From contig CAYSCH010000446.1 in the NCBI GenBank assembly GCA_964429355.1, forward strand, positions 1 to 7,237: a DNA stretch of 7,237 bases. The letters run 5' to 3'. Both the position numbers and the translations under genes were made by a program. Positions 1 through 6,129 of the stretch are shown piece by piece; within the stretch, counting starts at the first letter, position 1; the number at the start of each line of letters is the position of its first letter. Under the pieces are notes generated by a model. The model saw nothing but the letters and a program-made list of their open reading frames with translations, ran no database searches and was not told where the DNA came from. Origin of the DNA: JAAYAY01 sp964429355 (GTDB lineage Bacteria; Planctomycetota; Planctomycetia; Pirellulales; Thermoguttaceae).

Positions 1-436
1 CGTGCTGTTTGAACTGGTAGATGAGGTAGTCGAGGGCATCGAGCCGCTGGGGGTCGATGATGGTCTTGTTCTCGCTCTTGCCCCAGATCGAGTGCGAGTC
101 CATGTGGTGCATGCGCACGCAGTTGATTCCGAGACGGGCCAGGCGTGCGGCCACCCGCTCGGCGTCTTCATGGCTGGGGAAGCAGGCATCGAAGCAGAGG
201 TTGGTCGCCCAGAAACGAATCGGGCCGGCGTCGGTGGCCATGCGTCCCTCGGCGGTGCGAACGAAGCCGGTGCCGCCGGCCGGCTTGGGGAGCCATCCGG
301 ACACATTGGTCACATTGTCGGGCGGGTCGTAGGAGATGACGAAGGGAAAGGTCTCGGGCTGCGCGGCGGCTGTGGTCCAGGTTGCCTGAACGGTTGCCAG
401 CAAGGCAGTCGTCAAGAGAGCGGAGCGGGAGAGCAT
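1..436 (-). CDS. Secreted glycoside-hydrolase-like protein, N-terminal part (3' end outside window)
   Basis: The first 145 codons of a gene that runs off the low end. The ATG at 436 has an AAGGA ribosome binding site (445-449) eight bases upstream. Residues 1-25 form a Sec signal peptide (hydrophobic run around LLTTALLATV, Ala-rich end TTAAA before Gln26), so the product is exported. Residues 30-80 look like a beta-rich lead-in domain. The stretch RFWATNLCF (74-82) followed by an Asp/Glu-rich helix and RLARLGINCVRMHHMD (98-113) is typical of the start of a (beta/alpha)8 barrel in clan GH-A enzymes such as cellulase-family or beta-galactosidase-like hydrolases. The catalytic glutamates would lie downstream and cannot be seen, so substrate and activity are unknown. 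The lead-in plus barrel start fits large planctomycete secreted hydrolases (family knowledge). The preceding gene ends 253 bp upstream, so it probably has its own promoter. Confidence 0.8.
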   Translation of the reverse strand, partial: MLSRSALLTTALLATVQATWTTAAAQPETFPFVISYDPPDNVTNVSGWLPKPAGGTGFVRTAEGRMATDAGPIRFWATNLCFDACFPSHEDAERVAARLARLGINCVRMHHMDSHSIWGKSENKTIIDPQRLDALDYLIYQFKQH

Positions 437-446
437 CGCAGTAGTC

Positions 447-460
447 CTTCGGTTCCGAAG
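447..460. promoter_or_regulatory. Dyad symmetry overlapping the ribosome binding site of the glycoside-hydrolase-like gene
   Basis: CTTCGG and CCGAAG flank a two-base centre, a perfect 6-bp dyad. On the minus strand its second arm shares bases 447-449 with the AAGGA ribosome binding site at 445-449. It could be an operator or a weak translation-control element. The two-base centre is too short for a stable RNA hairpin without opening inner pairs. Function is inference only. Confidence 0.25.
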
Positions 461-584
461 ACAGCCAGGGCGGTCGTGCGGCAGACAGTCCGACAACGCA
501 GTCAGGCACCCTGTAGGTTATGCGCCGGACGGGCTCGACAGACAGCGTTCGGGAGAACCCGGTTTCCAGACCGCCGACAGTACG

Positions 585-613
585 AGCCTAATCGACGCAG
601 ATTGCCAAGACAA
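585..613 (-). promoter_or_regulatory. Possible sigma70-type promoter for the glycoside-hydrolase-like gene
   Basis: Read on the minus strand, TTGTCT (613-608) is followed after exactly 17 bases by TAGGCT (590-585). This resembles -35 and -10 boxes and lies in the 253-bp spacer before the ATG at 436. Transcription would begin near 578 and leave a leader of about 140 bases. Both boxes are imperfect and GC-rich DNA yields such matches by chance, so this is a weak call. Confidence 0.25.
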
Positions 614-689
614 GCCGCCATGGACTGCGAGGGGAGGCGGATCGGCTGCTGCCGAGAATTGCCAGATGACCTCGTCTTGCCCAGGCCGG

Positions 690-1877
690 TCAGGCGGTTT
701 TCGTCATCAACTTCCGGTAGACGGCGATCAGGCTCTCCGCCTCACGCTGCAGGGGGAAGTTGCGGCGAACGTGGTCGACGGCGGCCTGGCTCGATGCTTG
801 TCGCAACGAGGTGTCGTCGAGGTACTTGGCGCAAGCGGCAACCATCGACTCGAGGTTGCCGGGCTCGATCACGGTACCGGTCTTGCCCTCGACAATCAGC
901 TCGGAGAATGCACCAACGTCGGCGGCAACCACCGGCACGCCGCATGCCATGGCCTCCAGCGGCGTCAGTCCGAAACCTTCCCACCGCTGCGGGGCAACCA
1001 GAAGCGAGAGGACCTGATACCATCTTTCGATTGAGGTGTGCTCGCCCACGAACCGGATGCGATCGGACATGCCGGCGGCGGCGATCTTCGCCTGCAATTC
1101 GGCTTCGAAGGCTTTGTGTTCCTGCGTGGTCCGTCCGGCGATGATGCCCATCCAACCCGGGCGATCGGGGAGCAAGCGGATCATCGAGTCGACGAAGAGA
1201 TCCGTCCCTTTCTGACGCCGAATCCGTCCGATGCAACCGACGATCTGCATCGCCGGATCGAGGCCCAGGGCGAGTTTGGCGGCCCCTTGATCGGAAGCAG
1301 GACAGAACCGTTCGGTGTCGATACCGTGCATGATCACGGTACTGGGGACTTCCAGATAGGCGGCTGTCTTCCGACTGGTGGCCACGACGGCATCCATGCG
1401 GCGTATCAGCCATTTCGTAAACGGTTTGTGACGCCGCTGGGAAGCCGAGGTGAACACGAGTTTCAGCGGTGCGCGGAAGACATGGCGGAGGATCAAGCCT
1501 CCGACCATCTCCGTATTTCGCCGGGCATGCCAGATGCGAAACGGCCGCCCTGCCGGACGGCGCAGCAAGGACATAGACTGCCAGAAACGGAGGCGAGGCA
1601 AGGAGTCGGGCAGTCCCGGACCGACTGCCGCGATTGCCAATCCCAGTTTTCGCATGTGGGGCACGAGCTGAACGATGGTCGAGGTGACGCCGGACAGCCT
1701 CCTTTTGAAGTTGGGCGCTATCACCTCGGCTTCGAATGGGAGCACCTTCGAGCCGTGCGTCTGTCGGACGGCCTTGATCAAGCCCGTCCGCGACACCGTG
1801 CTGACCGTCTGACAGGAATCGGCAGAGTCGTTCGACACCAGTCGCCGGAGATCGCGCGTCTTGAAGAGGAGACCCAT
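690..1877 (-). CDS. lpcC: LpcC-like family 4 glycosyltransferase (LPS core mannosyltransferase type)
   Basis: A complete GT-B fold enzyme of 395 aa from the ATG at 1877. Several stretches match, from memory, the LpcC family, whose Rhizobium member moves mannose from GDP-mannose to the Kdo region of the lipid A precursor at the cytoplasmic face: VIAPNFKRRLSGVTSTI (52-68), GPGLPDSLPRLRFWQ (86-100), WHARRNTEM (116-124), RRHKPFTKWLIRRMDAV (148-164) and MHGID (183-187). The C-terminal domain has GCIGRIRRQKGTDLFV (214-229) and the GT4 catalytic E-x7-E pair, E300 and E308. The start is uncertain: residues 1-44 do not look like the family, and a GTG at 1745 would give 351 aa, close to the usual length as I recall it. 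The ATG has a purine-rich GGAACGGA upstream; the GTG has only GAAG directly against it. The frame is open up to 2309 but that part reads as non-coding. Donor and acceptor are inferred from family, not shown. Confidence 0.88.
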   Translation of the reverse strand: MGLLFKTRDLRRLVSNDSADSCQTVSTVSRTGLIKAVRQTHGSKVLPFEAEVIAPNFKRRLSGVTSTIVQLVPHMRKLGLAIAAVGPGLPDSLPRLRFWQSMSLLRRPAGRPFRIWHARRNTEMVGGLILRHVFRAPLKLVFTSASQRRHKPFTKWLIRRMDAVVATSRKTAAYLEVPSTVIMHGIDTERFCPASDQGAAKLALGLDPAMQIVGCIGRIRRQKGTDLFVDSMIRLLPDRPGWMGIIAGRTTQEHKAFEAELQAKIAAAGMSDRIRFVGEHTSIERWYQVLSLLVAPQRWEGFGLTPLEAMACGVPVVAADVGAFSELIVEGKTGTVIEPGNLESMVAACAKYLDDTSLRQASSQAAVDHVRRNFPLQREAESLIAVYRKLMTKTA

Positions 1878-2445
1878 GGATTCCGTTCCCAAGATTCGGG
1901 TTGTAAAGACAGGTGAGCGTCGAACCGGTACCCGCCCCCGCTCTAGCAGCACGAACGCGACAGCCGCCTTCTTCCGGGAACCCGCAAGGCTTTTCAGGAG
2001 CGCTCGACAAACAGCAGTCCAGTGTCTGTCGCGAGGAAGATCACGGCGGAGCGTGACGGCTCCCGGGAAAAGGCGACAGTGGCTTGTTGAACGATCCTCA
2101 ACCGGAGCATCAGGTGGGCTCCCAACCCATCGGCGGCACGGCGAGCCGGACGCACCTCCATTGTCGGCCTGGAGGGCCGGACGGCTTGACTGAATTTTCC
2201 GAATATCGCGATCGTAGCGATTCTGCAGCCCGATCTTTGTGTGGGCAAGCCAATGGCAGGGATTGCCCCGAGCCTGGAATCCCCGGCAAGACGTGGCCGT
2301 CCGGCACACGATCCATGGCGTGGTTAGCGGCTCTGGAAAAAGCGAGAGTCGCGATCAGGATCGCCGCACCATCCCCTCGGATGGGGACGCTGTGCCGCCC
2401 CAAGATGTTCTGGGGACATGGCCTCCAGCCAGTCGGCTGGCGGCA
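1878..2445. other. 568-bp stretch with no recognisable gene, probably decayed glycosyltransferase DNA
   Basis: Lies between the stop of the half-glycosyltransferase and the start of the LpcC-like gene. I read both strands and see no frame with GT4 C-terminal motifs (no G-G-R-x3-KG, no E-x7-E). The minus-strand frame of the upstream remnant stays open after its TAG stop down to 2110 but gives Pro/Arg-rich unrecognised protein. Another minus frame (2161-1994, about 55 codons, ending LLFVERS) has plausible codon use but no family I know. The length matches what a 360-380-aa GT4 starting at 3030 would still need. The likeliest reading is a degraded C-terminal half; nothing here proves it. Confidence 0.45.
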
Positions 2446-3030
2446 CTATGCCGCAGCCCGTGCGCGGCACTTGACCACACTCAGCAAGGCCTCTTCGATC
2501 TCCCGAGTACGAATCTGGCCTGATCCGGATTCTGGCCTTTCCGGATCCGCCAAGAGGCGGATCGGATGTTCGTCGAGGAAGGAATCCAGGGTCAGGATCC
2601 GGTGAGGTTGGACGAGGTTGTAGCTCTCGTGGAATCGGCGCATTCGATCGGAAGGGGCGATCACCAGATCGTTGAACATCCAATGAAATTGAATGCGGCA
2701 ACTGTGGGCGGTGGCGACGCAGGGAACAGCCGCCATCCACCGCAGCAGGACCCCAAAGAAATGGGCTCGACCCATGTGTGTGTGAAGGACGTCGATTCCG
2801 CGATTCTGCACGCAGGCAGAGATTCGACGCAGTTCGTCGGCAGGCCAACGATGCAGATCGGAGCGGATCACTTCGAATCCCTCCGCGCTGGCCTGTTCGG
2901 CGATCCACGAGTCCGGTCGGCAAAGGAACACGATCTCGTGACCTCGCTGGACCAATCCCCGTCCAAGAAGCAGGCAGTGGGTGGTAGCTGCGCAAGCATT
3001 GAGGCCCGAGGTGATCTGCAGGATCTTCAT
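2446..3030 (-). pseudogene. Truncated family 4 glycosyltransferase, N-terminal domain only
   Basis: The ATG at 3030 is preceded by GGGAG ten bases upstream, and 194 codons follow to a TAG. The product opens with the typical GT4 beta strand MKILQITSGL (1-10), then ARGL-type text LLGRGLVQRGHEIVFLCRP (21-39), DVLHTHMGRAHFFGVLLRW (80-98), a short VPCVATAHS strand (102-110), FNDLVIAPSDRMRRF (119-133) and YNLVQPHRILTLDSFLD (137-153). That last part corresponds to the linker where full enzymes read like VHNFID before the second domain. The second Rossmann domain, which holds the sugar-nucleotide site and E-x7-E, is absent: the chain ends after only about 40 more residues (ALLSVVKCRARAAA). Normal members are about 360-400 aa. 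It therefore cannot be an ordinary working glycosyltransferase. The next gene is a complete GT4, so it does not supply a split-off half. I call it a pseudogene; a working N-domain-only protein is the less likely alternative. Confidence 0.7.
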
Positions 3031-3123
3031 GCGGCGGCAGCTCCCAATTCTGAATTGTTTCCGTTGGCAATCCGGCACCTCGCCCCATCGGTGTCGAGCG
3101 GATGTCACGACGAGAGACGCACG

Positions 3124-3155
3124 GCCGGCCGGGTCTGGGGGAATCATCGGCCGGC
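3124..3155. repeat. GC-only inverted repeat between the SUMF1 lipoprotein and the half-glycosyltransferase
   Basis: GCCGGCCG (3124-3131) and CGGCCGGC (3148-3155) can form an 8-bp all-GC stem with a 16-base loop. It sits in the 247-bp spacer, about 95 bases before the start at 3030. No T run follows on either strand, so it is not a standard intrinsic terminator. GGCCGG-type words are common in this genome, so chance is possible. Confidence 0.3.
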
Positions 3156-3277
3156 GTTATCACGCAAATCGCGAGAAATCGTTTCAACCGCCACGCTTCG
3201 ACCACGTTGCCTACATTTCCTATTTACTATTGGTAGCTTGGGAATATCAGGAAGAGAGTTCTCTTGCGGACAGTGGG

Positions 3278-4174
3278 CTACGGTTTGGCGTCCGTTGCAG
3301 CTCGTTTGACGCACCGGAAGCCGTAGTCGTCGGAGGCGACGCAGGCGTCGGTGAAGCCGGGTTCGTCGCAGTAGCGATTCCAGCTCGTGCAGGTCTCGGC
3401 GGAGCCGGAGAAGGCGCCGCCGCGGAGAACCGTCTTTTCGCCCGATGCCGGCCCGTGGGGATCGACGGCGGGCTGGGGGGAATAGGCGTCGACGGTGTAC
3501 CAGTCGTTGCACCATTCGCGGACGTTTCCCGCCATATCGTAGAGGCCGAAGGGGTTGGGTTCCTTCTGGCCGACGGGGTGATGCTTGCGGCCGGCGTTTT
3601 CGCGGAACCAGGCGTGGGCATCGAGCCGATCGGCACCGCCCTCGAAGTAGTAATCGCCCGGGCTGCCGGCGCGGCAGGCGTATTCCCATTCGGCCTCCGT
3701 GGGAAGGCGGTAGCCCTCGGCGGAGAAGTCGCAGGCCCAGGTTTCCAGGTTGTAGCAGGGGGTGAGGCCCTCTTCGGCCGATCGGGCATTGCAGAACTTG
3801 AGCGTGTCGGTCCAGCGGACCCGTTCGACCGGATTCTTGGGGCCCTTTCGCCGTGCCGGATTCTTGCCCATGAGACGCTCGTAGAACTCCTGCGTGACCT
3901 CGTGGCGATCCATGTAGAAGGGGCTAATGGTGACCGGGTGGGGAGGACCTGCATCGAGCTGGCCTTCGCTGCCCATGATGAACTGACCGCCGGGGATGAG
4001 GACCATGGCGATGCCACCGGAGGTCTGGATTTCTTGGGGCAACTGGCTCGCTGGGGAGGAGTTGGCTGCCGAAGGGGTCTGGGACGGTTCGGGTTGGGTG
4101 CGTTTTACACAGCCGATCGCTGGCAGTGCGAGGAGGGGTAAACATATAAGGATCGTGAAGGGACGGTGTTGCAC
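3278..4174 (-). CDS. SUMF1/FGE-domain lipoprotein
   Basis: A 298-aa protein from a GTG at 4174, chosen because AGGAG lies eight bases upstream and because this start gives a clean lipoprotein signal: a hydrophobic core ILICLPLLALPAIG ending in lipobox AIGC, with Cys22 the lipidation site. A Pro/Ser/Thr-rich linker (28-48) follows, then a formylglycine-generating-enzyme/sulfatase-modifying-factor domain: MVLIPGGQFIMGS (57-69), DRHEVTQEFYERLMG (89-103), YRLPTEAEWEYACRAG (155-170), NPFGLYDMAGNVREWC (207-222), VLRGGAFSG (249-257) and DDYGFRC (282-288). True FGE converts a sulfatase cysteine to formylglycine through two cysteines spaced C-x4-C just after the RGG motif. Here the cysteines are C262 and C269 (C-x6-C), with Gly/Ser where the first would be expected, so sulfatase activation is doubtful. 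Many SUMF1-domain proteins have other or unknown roles. It should be anchored outside the cytoplasm. The gene lies 99 bp after the 591-aa gene and may be co-transcribed with it. Confidence 0.9.
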   Translation of the reverse strand: MQHRPFTILICLPLLALPAIGCVKRTQPEPSQTPSAANSSPASQLPQEIQTSGGIAMVLIPGGQFIMGSEGQLDAGPPHPVTISPFYMDRHEVTQEFYERLMGKNPARRKGPKNPVERVRWTDTLKFCNARSAEEGLTPCYNLETWACDFSAEGYRLPTEAEWEYACRAGSPGDYYFEGGADRLDAHAWFRENAGRKHHPVGQKEPNPFGLYDMAGNVREWCNDWYTVDAYSPQPAVDPHGPASGEKTVLRGGAFSGSAETCTSWNRYCDEPGFTDACVASDDYGFRCVKRAATDAKP

Positions 4175-4197
4175 GAAATACACTCCTGTAGCGAGAA

Positions 4198-4275
4198 GGA
4201 GAAGCCGGGCTTCTTCTCCTGAACCAACTGTTAGGCTCAAACTTACGAGAGGTGGGAGATTCAGAAGCCCGGCTT
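4198..4275 (-). promoter_or_regulatory. Competing inverted repeats in the leader of the SUMF1 lipoprotein gene
   Basis: AAGCCGGGCTTCT (4202-4214) is a perfect 13-bp inverted match to AGAAGCCCGGCTT (4263-4275), which overlaps the TAA stop (4276-4274) of the 591-aa gene. On the minus-strand RNA the downstream arm can instead form a local hairpin, GGAGAAG (4219-4213) with CTTCTCC (4204-4198) around an 8-base loop, just before the AGGAG ribosome binding site of the lipoprotein gene. The long-range and local stems use the same bases, so they exclude each other. This could serve partial termination, mRNA processing or translation control; there is no clear U run. Function is inferred. Confidence 0.4.
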
Positions 4276-6049
4276 ATGGGGCGCCGGGGTTGCTTTTGGG
4301 GAGGTAGCGGCGGCAGGGCTCCCACCAGGTGGGCTGGCGGAGGACGGCTCTCGATCGGGCAATGATCTGTTCGGCCACACGAACGTGGTCCGGGGAGGCG
4401 GTGCCCATGCGGGCCGCTTCTTCCATGAGGCGGATGGTGACGACGCAGAGGTTGCGGGCCATGTCGTCCTGGGTTCCGGCCACGGAGCGGCATTTCTGGG
4501 TCAGGGCCTTGACCTCGGCCAGGCTTTTCTTCTCGGCGTCCGGCGTGAGCTGCTGGATCGCGGCGGTCCACTTGTGGACTTCCTCCAGGGGAACGTCGGG
4601 CAGGTCGTTGGCGGCGATGTCGCGAATTTCCGACAAGATCTCTTCGCAGGGCGCGAGCGGATCTGCCAGCTCCGCCTGCTTCTTCTGCTCGGCCTTCAAG
4701 AATGTCTGCGTTTCGGCGGCAAACTGGTCGAACTGGAACACTCGCTCGCGAATGAGCTGGATAAATGTGGCAATGTCGTCGGCATACTGCCGCACCTCCG
4801 TCCAGGGCGGTGCCTCGGACTCCTGGGCAAAATAGCTCTCGATCTTGTAGGTCATGGCACACACGGCGTTGTGATGTACAAGCAGGATCTGTTCCTCAGT
4901 CCCCTCGAAGTCGAGCAATTGTGCGGCCGTCTCCTTGCCCAGAGACCTCTGCATGACGGCAACCGGCGACAGTTGCTGACTGCCGTCGTAAGTGTCCAGG
5001 TAGTAGATGAGGAGGTCGCCGACAGGCGGGAACTTCTTTTCGAAATGAACCATCGTCTTCTGGCCGTCGAACCATACGGGGTAGTAGAACCAGCCGCGGA
5101 TGTATCGTCCCCAGAGCTTGTGGCGCTCGGCGAGGAAGTAGAAGGGGAAGTCGTAGCCATCGGAGTCGATGAAGAACCGCCCGATCCAGCGGGCATCGAA
5201 GGGCTTCTGCCAGGCGATGGGGGTATCCTTTTCGAGATACTCTTCGCGGAGCGATTCAGAGCTCCAGATGTTGGGGTGGTCGATGAAAGCGATAAAGACG
5301 GGTTGGCCGGCCGTGTCGAGCTGGAAGGAATCGAAAGTGCCGGCACCACTCGCTTGGCTGACGTGCAACTGCGCCAGTTGGCGTCCGGCCGGCCAGACGG
5401 CCGTCAGCATGCCGCTACTGGCCGGCTGCAGGCCGACCAGCATGTTGAGCGAGGGGAGATAGAGGTGCGTGCCGGCAGTGAGCGTCTCGGGATCGTAGAG
5501 CAGGTCGGTGCCCACGAGCGAGGGGACCAGAGCGTAGCGCAGGGGGCTGCGGAGCGTTACCGATCGATCGGCCGGCTGGCGGATCTCGAGGATACCGTCT
5601 TTCGACAGGGCGATCGTCTGCCGCTGCCCTTCCTGGCGATCGGCTATTTCGAGGGCGATGCCGTGCTTCTGATCGGCGATGATGCGAAGCTGCGGCGGGG
5701 CGGAAATCGAGTTCAAGAGGAACTCGCCTTGGCGAGTGAGTTGATCTTGTCGACGGGTCCAGAAGGCCCATGTGCCGGGCTCCGCGGTGCACGAGACAAC
5801 GGCCGTGGCCGACTGCAGCACGGGAAATCCGCTCGCCTGGGCCGGGAACTGGTCGAGCGAGAGGGCCTTTCCGGCGGCATTTTTCAGAGGAACAGGGTCG
5901 CCGGAGAACGGTGCGTCGAGGATGCGGATCGTGACACCATCATGGGAAACGGCGGTTTCGTCGGTGGCCAGGGCCGAAGGGGAGGCTCCGAGGATGACCA
6001 GTACGGCGATTGTCAGGACGCCTGCGGGGAGACTCTTTGTGGGGGCCAT
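4274..6049 (-). CDS. Secreted protein of unknown family
   Basis: Codes for 591 aa from the ATG at 6049. A second in-frame ATG lies two codons upstream (6055), but AAGG is only one base from it and seven bases from the 6049 ATG, so 6049 is preferred. Residues 1-28 are a Sec signal peptide (hydrophobic AGVLTIAVLVILG, cleavage likely after SALA), so the protein is periplasmic or outside. Residues 35-260 have alternating hydrophobic strands and look beta-sandwich-like (for example GTWAFWTRR at 92-100 and LRIIADQKHGIALEIAD at 121-137). The middle (285-350) is rich in aromatics, such as SDGYDFPFYFLAERHKLW (296-313) and GWFYYPVWFDG (319-329). From about 415 to the end it is helical and charged, with Lys/Glu/Gln-rich stretches such as LKAEQKKQAELADP (451-464). 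I see no catalytic motif or membrane segment beyond the signal peptide and do not recognise the family. Binding or sensing at the cell surface is possible but unproven. The SUMF1 lipoprotein gene follows after 99 bp. Confidence 0.85.
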   Translation of the reverse strand: MAPTKSLPAGVLTIAVLVILGASPSALATDETAVSHDGVTIRILDAPFSGDPVPLKNAAGKALSLDQFPAQASGFPVLQSATAVVSCTAEPGTWAFWTRRQDQLTRQGEFLLNSISAPPQLRIIADQKHGIALEIADRQEGQRQTIALSKDGILEIRQPADRSVTLRSPLRYALVPSLVGTDLLYDPETLTAGTHLYLPSLNMLVGLQPASSGMLTAVWPAGRQLAQLHVSQASGAGTFDSFQLDTAGQPVFIAFIDHPNIWSSESLREEYLEKDTPIAWQKPFDARWIGRFFIDSDGYDFPFYFLAERHKLWGRYIRGWFYYPVWFDGQKTMVHFEKKFPPVGDLLIYYLDTYDGSQQLSPVAVMQRSLGKETAAQLLDFEGTEEQILLVHHNAVCAMTYKIESYFAQESEAPPWTEVRQYADDIATFIQLIRERVFQFDQFAAETQTFLKAEQKKQAELADPLAPCEEILSEIRDIAANDLPDVPLEEVHKWTAAIQQLTPDAEKKSLAEVKALTQKCRSVAGTQDDMARNLCVVTIRLMEEAARMGTASPDHVRVAEQIIARSRAVLRQPTWWEPCRRYLPKSNPGAP

Positions 6050-6082
6050 GTTCATACCTTGCGGGTTGCGGAAGGTGAGTAG

Positions 6083-6108
6083 CCAGAGTCGCCGGACTCT
6101 GGAGAGTC
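6083..6108. promoter_or_regulatory. Perfect hairpin with an alternative third arm upstream of the 591-aa gene
   Basis: CCAGAGTC (6083-6090) and GACTCTGG (6095-6102) form a perfect 8-bp stem around a GCCG loop. A further AGAGTC (6103-6108) can pair with the central GACTCT instead, so two stems compete for one half-site. The element ends 34 bases before the preferred ATG at 6049, in the transcribed leader or operator position of that gene. It is not followed by a T run on either strand, so a simple terminator is unlikely. Regulatory role inferred from symmetry and place only. Confidence 0.4.
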
Positions 6109-6129
6109 AACGAGAAAAACAATGGTGGC

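Noticed and set aside
1038..1916. 292-codon plus-strand open frame antisense to the LpcC-like gene
   Set aside because: No recognisable motif, and fully covered by a gene with strong family signatures on the other strand.
1878..2309. N-terminal extension of the LpcC-like gene up to a GTG at 2309 (539 aa in all)
   Set aside because: The extra 144 residues are Arg/Pro/Ser-rich, lack any domain or signal peptide and would more than exceed the family length. This part reads as non-coding DNA that happens to be open.
2446..2448. Amber (TAG) recoding, because both the half-glycosyltransferase and the SGNH gene have long open frames after TAG
   Set aside because: The SUMF1 gene also ends in TAG and meets another TAG after 16 codons, and downstream translations show no family continuation. 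Chance open frames in GC-rich DNA are enough.
2324..3205. 293-codon minus-strand open frame overlapping the half-glycosyltransferase in another frame
   Set aside because: Pro/Arg/Ser-rich without motifs, whereas the 3030-2446 frame reads as a clear GT4 N-terminal domain. It also does not supply the missing second domain.
3248..3263. AAGAGA-GT-TCTCTT palindrome just after the SUMF1 stop as an intrinsic terminator
   Set aside because: Only a 6-bp AT-rich stem with a 2-base centre and no T run downstream on the minus strand.
2981..4141. 386-codon plus-strand open frame across the SUMF1 gene
   Set aside because: Low-complexity Gly/Val/Ala text antisense to clear FGE-domain motifs; a shadow frame.
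4385..6082. A 565-codon open frame on the plus strand antisense to the 591-aa gene
   Set aside because: It mirrors the minus gene almost end to end. Its translation is Gly/Val/Arg-rich with no motif, while the minus frame has a signal peptide, sensible hydrophobic pattern and ribosome binding site. High GC at third codon positions explains it.
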